The notes below the pieces were generated by a model that saw only the letters and a program-made list of their open reading frames with translations, was not told where the DNA came from and did not search any database. Source: Hydrogenophaga sp. (GTDB taxonomy: Bacteria; Pseudomonadota; Gammaproteobacteria; Burkholderiales; Burkholderiaceae_C). From it: a stretch of 35,611 bases of DNA. Location of the stretch: contig NZ_JALHLX010000005.1 of NCBI RefSeq assembly GCF_022844385.1, positions 38,541 through 74,151 of the forward strand. Reading direction: 5' to 3'. This document shows, piece by piece, positions 33,355-35,611 of the stretch (position 1 is the stretch's first letter; every line of letters starts with the position of its first letter). Position numbers and translations under genes: made by a program.

Positions 33355-34258
33355 GCTTGTCTCCCTGGGCACCAACGGGTACCGCGGTCTGTGGACTCCA
33401 GTGCACGAGCTCCAGGCGGCCGTCCATGTGCTCGACCAGGGCCGACAGGCTTTCGACCCAGTCGCCGTCGTTGCAGTAGAGCGTGCCGTCGATGGTGCGC
33501 ATTTCAGGCCGGTGGATGTGTCCGCAGACCACGCCCTGGTAACCCCGCTGGCGTGCCTCGGCGGCCACCGCGCGCTCAAAGTCGGTCACGTAGTTGAGCG
33601 CGCTCTTGACCTTGTGCTTGAGGTATTGCGAGAGCGACCAGTAAGGCAGGCCCATGCGCGCTCGCAGCGAGTTGAGGTGGCGGTTGAGCTTGAGGGTGAA
33701 CTCGTAGGCGTTGTCGCCCAGGTAGGCCAGCCACTTGGCGCACTGGATCACGCCGTCGAAGTAGTCGCCGTGCACCACCCACAGGCGGCGACCATCGGCG
33801 GTGGTGTGCACGGCTTCGTTGGCCACCTCGATGCCGCCGAAGTTGTGGCCGTCGAACTGGCGCGCGAACTCGTCGTGGTTGCCCGGCACAAAGACCACAC
33901 GGCAGCCCTTGCGGGAGCGACGCAGCAGCTTCTGGATCACGTCGTTGTGAGCCTGCGGCCAGTACCATTTGCGACGCAACTGCCAGCCATCAATGATGTC
34001 TCCCACCAGGTAGAGGGTTTGGCTGGGGTGGTGCTTGAGGAATTCGAGCAGCGGTCGGGCCTGGCATCCCGCGGTGCCCAGGTGCAGGTCGGAAATGAAA
34101 ACGGCCCGAAAGCGGGCCCGTTCACCACCCTCACCCGTGCCATCGTCGTCGCTGGCGCCCTCAGCGTCCACGTCGGCCAGGGCACCGCGGAACTGGCTTT
34201 GCCAGGCCGCCAGTGCCGCCCCTTGGGGGGTCGCGCGAAGCGCGGCGGGGGGTGCCAT
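33287..34258 (-). CDS. Calcineurin-like phosphoesterase, LpxH/PlcP type
   Basis: 323 residues from ATG 34258, one base after the olsB stop. The conserved domain starts only near residue 52: F-I-S-D-L-H-L-G-T, then L-V-G-D-I-I-D-G-W, P-G-N-H-D-E, V-H-G-D-Y-F-D and C-G-H-I-H-R-P-E, the five metal-binding blocks. It is often named UDP-2,3-diacylglucosamine diphosphatase. Its position between olsB and a GT4 gene, next to Pho genes, favours the PlcP branch, which splits phospholipids to diacylglycerol during phosphate starvation. The first 50 residues are low-complexity and contain a REP-like repeat, so a later GTG (near residue 30) may be the true start. Confidence 0.85.
   Translation of the reverse strand: MAPPAALRATPQGAALAAWQSQFRGALADVDAEGASDDDGTGEGGERARFRAVFISDLHLGTAGCQARPLLEFLKHHPSQTLYLVGDIIDGWQLRRKWYWPQAHNDVIQKLLRRSRKGCRVVFVPGNHDEFARQFDGHNFGGIEVANEAVHTTADGRRLWVVHGDYFDGVIQCAKWLAYLGDNAYEFTLKLNRHLNSLRARMGLPYWSLSQYLKHKVKSALNYVTDFERAVAAEARQRGYQGVVCGHIHRPEMRTIDGTLYCNDGDWVESLSALVEHMDGRLELVHWSPQTAVPVGAQGDKHEDPDRDGRLATAGEFGRHHTG
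34208..34256. repeat. REP-like palindromic element in the olsB-phosphoesterase junction
   Basis: A G/C-only stretch with a perfect 5-bp hairpin CGCGC/GCGCG (34232-34236 with 34240-34244, GAA loop) and flanking CCCC/GGGG runs (34219-34230, 34245-34252). It forms the first codons of the phosphoesterase ORF. It resembles short repeats I know from Comamonadaceae intergenic regions, but no second copy is in this window. Confidence 0.4.
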
Positions 34259-34259
34259 G

Positions 34260-35072
34260 TCAGGCCCCCAGAAAATGCTTGCGGTAACGGGCCGGCAGAT
34301 CGCTGATGCGCATCAGCATGGGCAGGTCGGCCGAGTTGAAGTCCGGGTCCCAGGCCGGTGGCCCCATCACCTTGGCGCCCAGGCGCAAATACCCTTTGAT
34401 CAGCGCGGGCGGCTGCACCTCCAGCGTGTCGTCCAGCCCCTCCACCGGCAGCGGCAGGCGCGGGCGCACGTGGAAGTCGATCGGGGCAAGGTGCTGGTCC
34501 TTGACCTGGCGCCAGATGCTGGCCGCTGCGTGGCCTCCGCCCACCATGCCGTGGGGCCCCTCGTGCTGCATGGGGATGCTCGCGCAGCCGATCATGGTGT
34601 CGAGCTGGTTGTGCACCATGAACCCGGCCAGGGCACCCCACAGCGCCATGATCACGCCGCCATGACGGTGGTCGCGGTGCACGCAGCTGCGGCCCAGCTC
34701 CACCATGCGTTCGCGAACACCACGCAAGCGGGTGAGGTCAAATTCGGTGTCGCTGTAGGTGCTGCCCACGCGTTTGGCTTGGGCGGGCGTGAGCACGCGG
34801 TAGGTGCCGATCACCTGGCGGCTGGCCTTGTCGCGCACCAGCAGGTGTTCGCAGAAGTCGTCGAACAGGTCCACGTCGTGGCCCGGCACGGCCTTGGGCA
34901 GGCGGGCACCCATCTCGGTGGCAAACACGTCGAACCGGAGCTTTTGCGCCTCGCGCACTTCGCTTTGGTGCCGGGCCCACGACACCTCGATGCCGTGCGA
35001 GGCCGGCAGGCTGGGCGCCGGCACGAAAACGGGTTGGGACGTTATGGCGTGGGGGACATGGACAGTGTTCAT
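34260..35072 (-). CDS. olsB: L-ornithine N-alpha-acyltransferase (OlsB-like GNAT)
   Basis: 270 residues from ATG 35072; ATG 35078 adds two residues, and a longer in-frame ORF to 35168 starts in AT-rich upstream DNA and is rejected. Family blocks seen: A-Q-K-L-R-F-D-V-F-A-T-E-M-G-A, V-I-G-T-Y-R-V-L, M-V-E-L-G-R-S-C-V-H-R-D-H-R and M-I-G-C-A-S-I-P-M-Q. These mark the Acetyltransf_5/hemolysin group with OlsB. It would make lyso-ornithine lipid from 3-hydroxyacyl-ACP; OlsA, the second acyltransferase, is not in view. Ornithine lipids lack phosphorus and rise on phosphate limitation in many bacteria. First gene of a three-gene unit with the phosphoesterase and GT4. Confidence 0.87.
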   Translation of the reverse strand: MNTVHVPHAITSQPVFVPAPSLPASHGIEVSWARHQSEVREAQKLRFDVFATEMGARLPKAVPGHDVDLFDDFCEHLLVRDKASRQVIGTYRVLTPAQAKRVGSTYSDTEFDLTRLRGVRERMVELGRSCVHRDHRHGGVIMALWGALAGFMVHNQLDTMIGCASIPMQHEGPHGMVGGGHAAASIWRQVKDQHLAPIDFHVRPRLPLPVEGLDDTLEVQPPALIKGYLRLGAKVMGPPAWDPDFNSADLPMLMRISDLPARYRKHFLGA

Positions 35073-35116
35073 GAACATGCAGTGTGAAAACCGGCCATGA
35101 CCCGCCCAAGGCAATC

Positions 35117-35136
35117 GCGTGAAGTTTTGATGACAC
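35117..35136 (-). promoter_or_regulatory. Weak Pho-box candidate before olsB
   Basis: On the minus strand GTGTCAT-CAAA-ACTTCAC-GC: 6 of 7 and about 5 of 7 matches to PhoB half-sites with the right 11-base period, 45 bases before the olsB start. No -10 hexamer is seen 8 bases downstream, so it is a suggestion only. Confidence 0.4.
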
Positions 35137-35200
35137 ACGCACTCCTCGCCATCAATTTTATATTTCAACTATTATTGAATCGTACTGAGATCCCCCACCC

Positions 35201-35611
35201 ATGAACCTTGCAGACACCCTCAACCTCGGCTGCGCCTGCCAGACGCTGTCCATGCCGCTGCTGCGTCAGCAGCTCGAGACCGGCCCGGCGCTTGACGGGC
35301 TGGCCGCGCGACTGACCTTGAGTCACCCGCACCTGTTCTCTGCCACGGCGGTGTTCATGGACAGCGGCGTGGCCGTGCGCATCCAGCAGGCCGTGACCAC
35401 CATCGAGCGCGTGATCGCGCTGCCTGCCTGGCGGGAACAGGCATTGGCGCGTGCACCGGCCACCGCAGCGCTGGACAACGGTCCGTCCGGCGTGTTCATG
35501 GGCTACGACTTTCACCTCACCGATGCGGGTCCCCGGCTGATCGAGATCAACAGCAATGCGGGGGGTGCCCTGCTCAACGCGGCGTTGGCCCGCGCGCACA
35601 GCGCCTGCTGC
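35201..35611 (+). CDS. Unrecognised protein, possibly ATP-grasp-like, N-terminal part (runs off window)
   Basis: An open frame of 137 codons from ATG 35201 to the window end with no stop. It begins M-N-L-A-D-T-L-N-L-G-C-A-C-Q-T-L. Near the end G-V-F-M-G-Y-D-F-H-L-T and L-I-E-I-N-S-N-A-G-G-A-L resemble the metal-binding E-I-N-x-N strand of ATP-grasp enzymes, but this is a short match. Codon use and third-position GC fit the neighbours. It is divergent from olsB across 128 bases that are unusually AT-rich (35150-35180) and may hold both promoters. The function is not known. Confidence 0.75.
   Translation, partial: MNLADTLNLGCACQTLSMPLLRQQLETGPALDGLAARLTLSHPHLFSATAVFMDSGVAVRIQQAVTTIERVIALPAWREQALARAPATAALDNGPSGVFMGYDFHLTDAGPRLIEINSNAGGALLNAALARAHSACC

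Noticed and set aside
35149-35180. AT-rich stretch between olsB and the divergent gene as a defined promoter
   Set aside because: Several TATAAA/TATTAT-like hexamers occur, but none has a -35 at acceptable spacing, so no specific promoter is called.
1-35611. Mobile elements, CRISPR arrays, tRNA or rRNA genes
   Set aside because: No transposase or integrase motif, no regularly spaced repeats, no cloverleaf or rRNA-like sequence was found on reading both strands.

Overview
The window is chromosomal DNA from a high-GC betaproteobacterium. The gene families, protein sequences and gene order point to Burkholderiales, most likely Comamonadaceae (Hydrogenophaga/Acidovorax-like). This is inferred from style and synteny; no marker in the window fixes the genus. 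Coding is dense, all genes look intact, and I see no tRNA, rRNA, insertion sequence, prophage or CRISPR array. No stretch over 300 bases lacks a gene.

Layout. 1-9.1 kb: the start of rnhA and a YafS-type methyltransferase (minus), divergent from gloB-mltD (plus); an orphan ABC substrate-binding protein; a minus-strand dnaX-ebfC-recR-MAPEG cluster ended by a strong terminator; then the 4.5S RNA gene ffs and an unrecognised zinc-ribbon membrane protein. 9.2-16.5 kb: a minus-strand addB-addA-flavoprotein operon with 4-base stop/start overlaps. 16.6-20.6 kb (plus): trxA, rho with a C-rich leader, rpmE2 with a hairpin leader, and a GT-C-like polytopic membrane protein.

20.6-35.6 kb is a near-continuous phosphate-starvation island. 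The operon pstS-pstC-pstA-pstB-phoU-phoB-phoR (minus) starts from a canonical Pho-box promoter. Divergent from it is ppx, followed by a small ribbon-helix-helix protein with a Lys/Ala/Pro histone-H1-like tail and three PhoB half-sites upstream. Facing these on the minus strand are ppk1 (with its own Pho box) and sixA, preceded by olsB, a calcineurin-like phosphoesterase of the LpxH/PlcP type and a GT4 glycosyltransferase. Together this would sense and import phosphate (Pst/Pho), store and mobilise it as polyphosphate (Ppk1/Ppx), and replace phospholipids with phosphorus-free lipids (OlsB; PlcP plus glycosyltransferase).

Most notable: (i) the uncharacterised RHH + K/A/P-tail protein between ppx and ppk1, a candidate polyphosphate- or nucleoid-organising factor under phosphate control; (ii) an A9 slippery run in dnaX where both alternative frames stop within a few codons, predicting a short gamma subunit; (iii) the physical linkage of lipid remodelling with Pho and polyphosphate genes; (iv) candidate leader regulation of rho and rpmE2.
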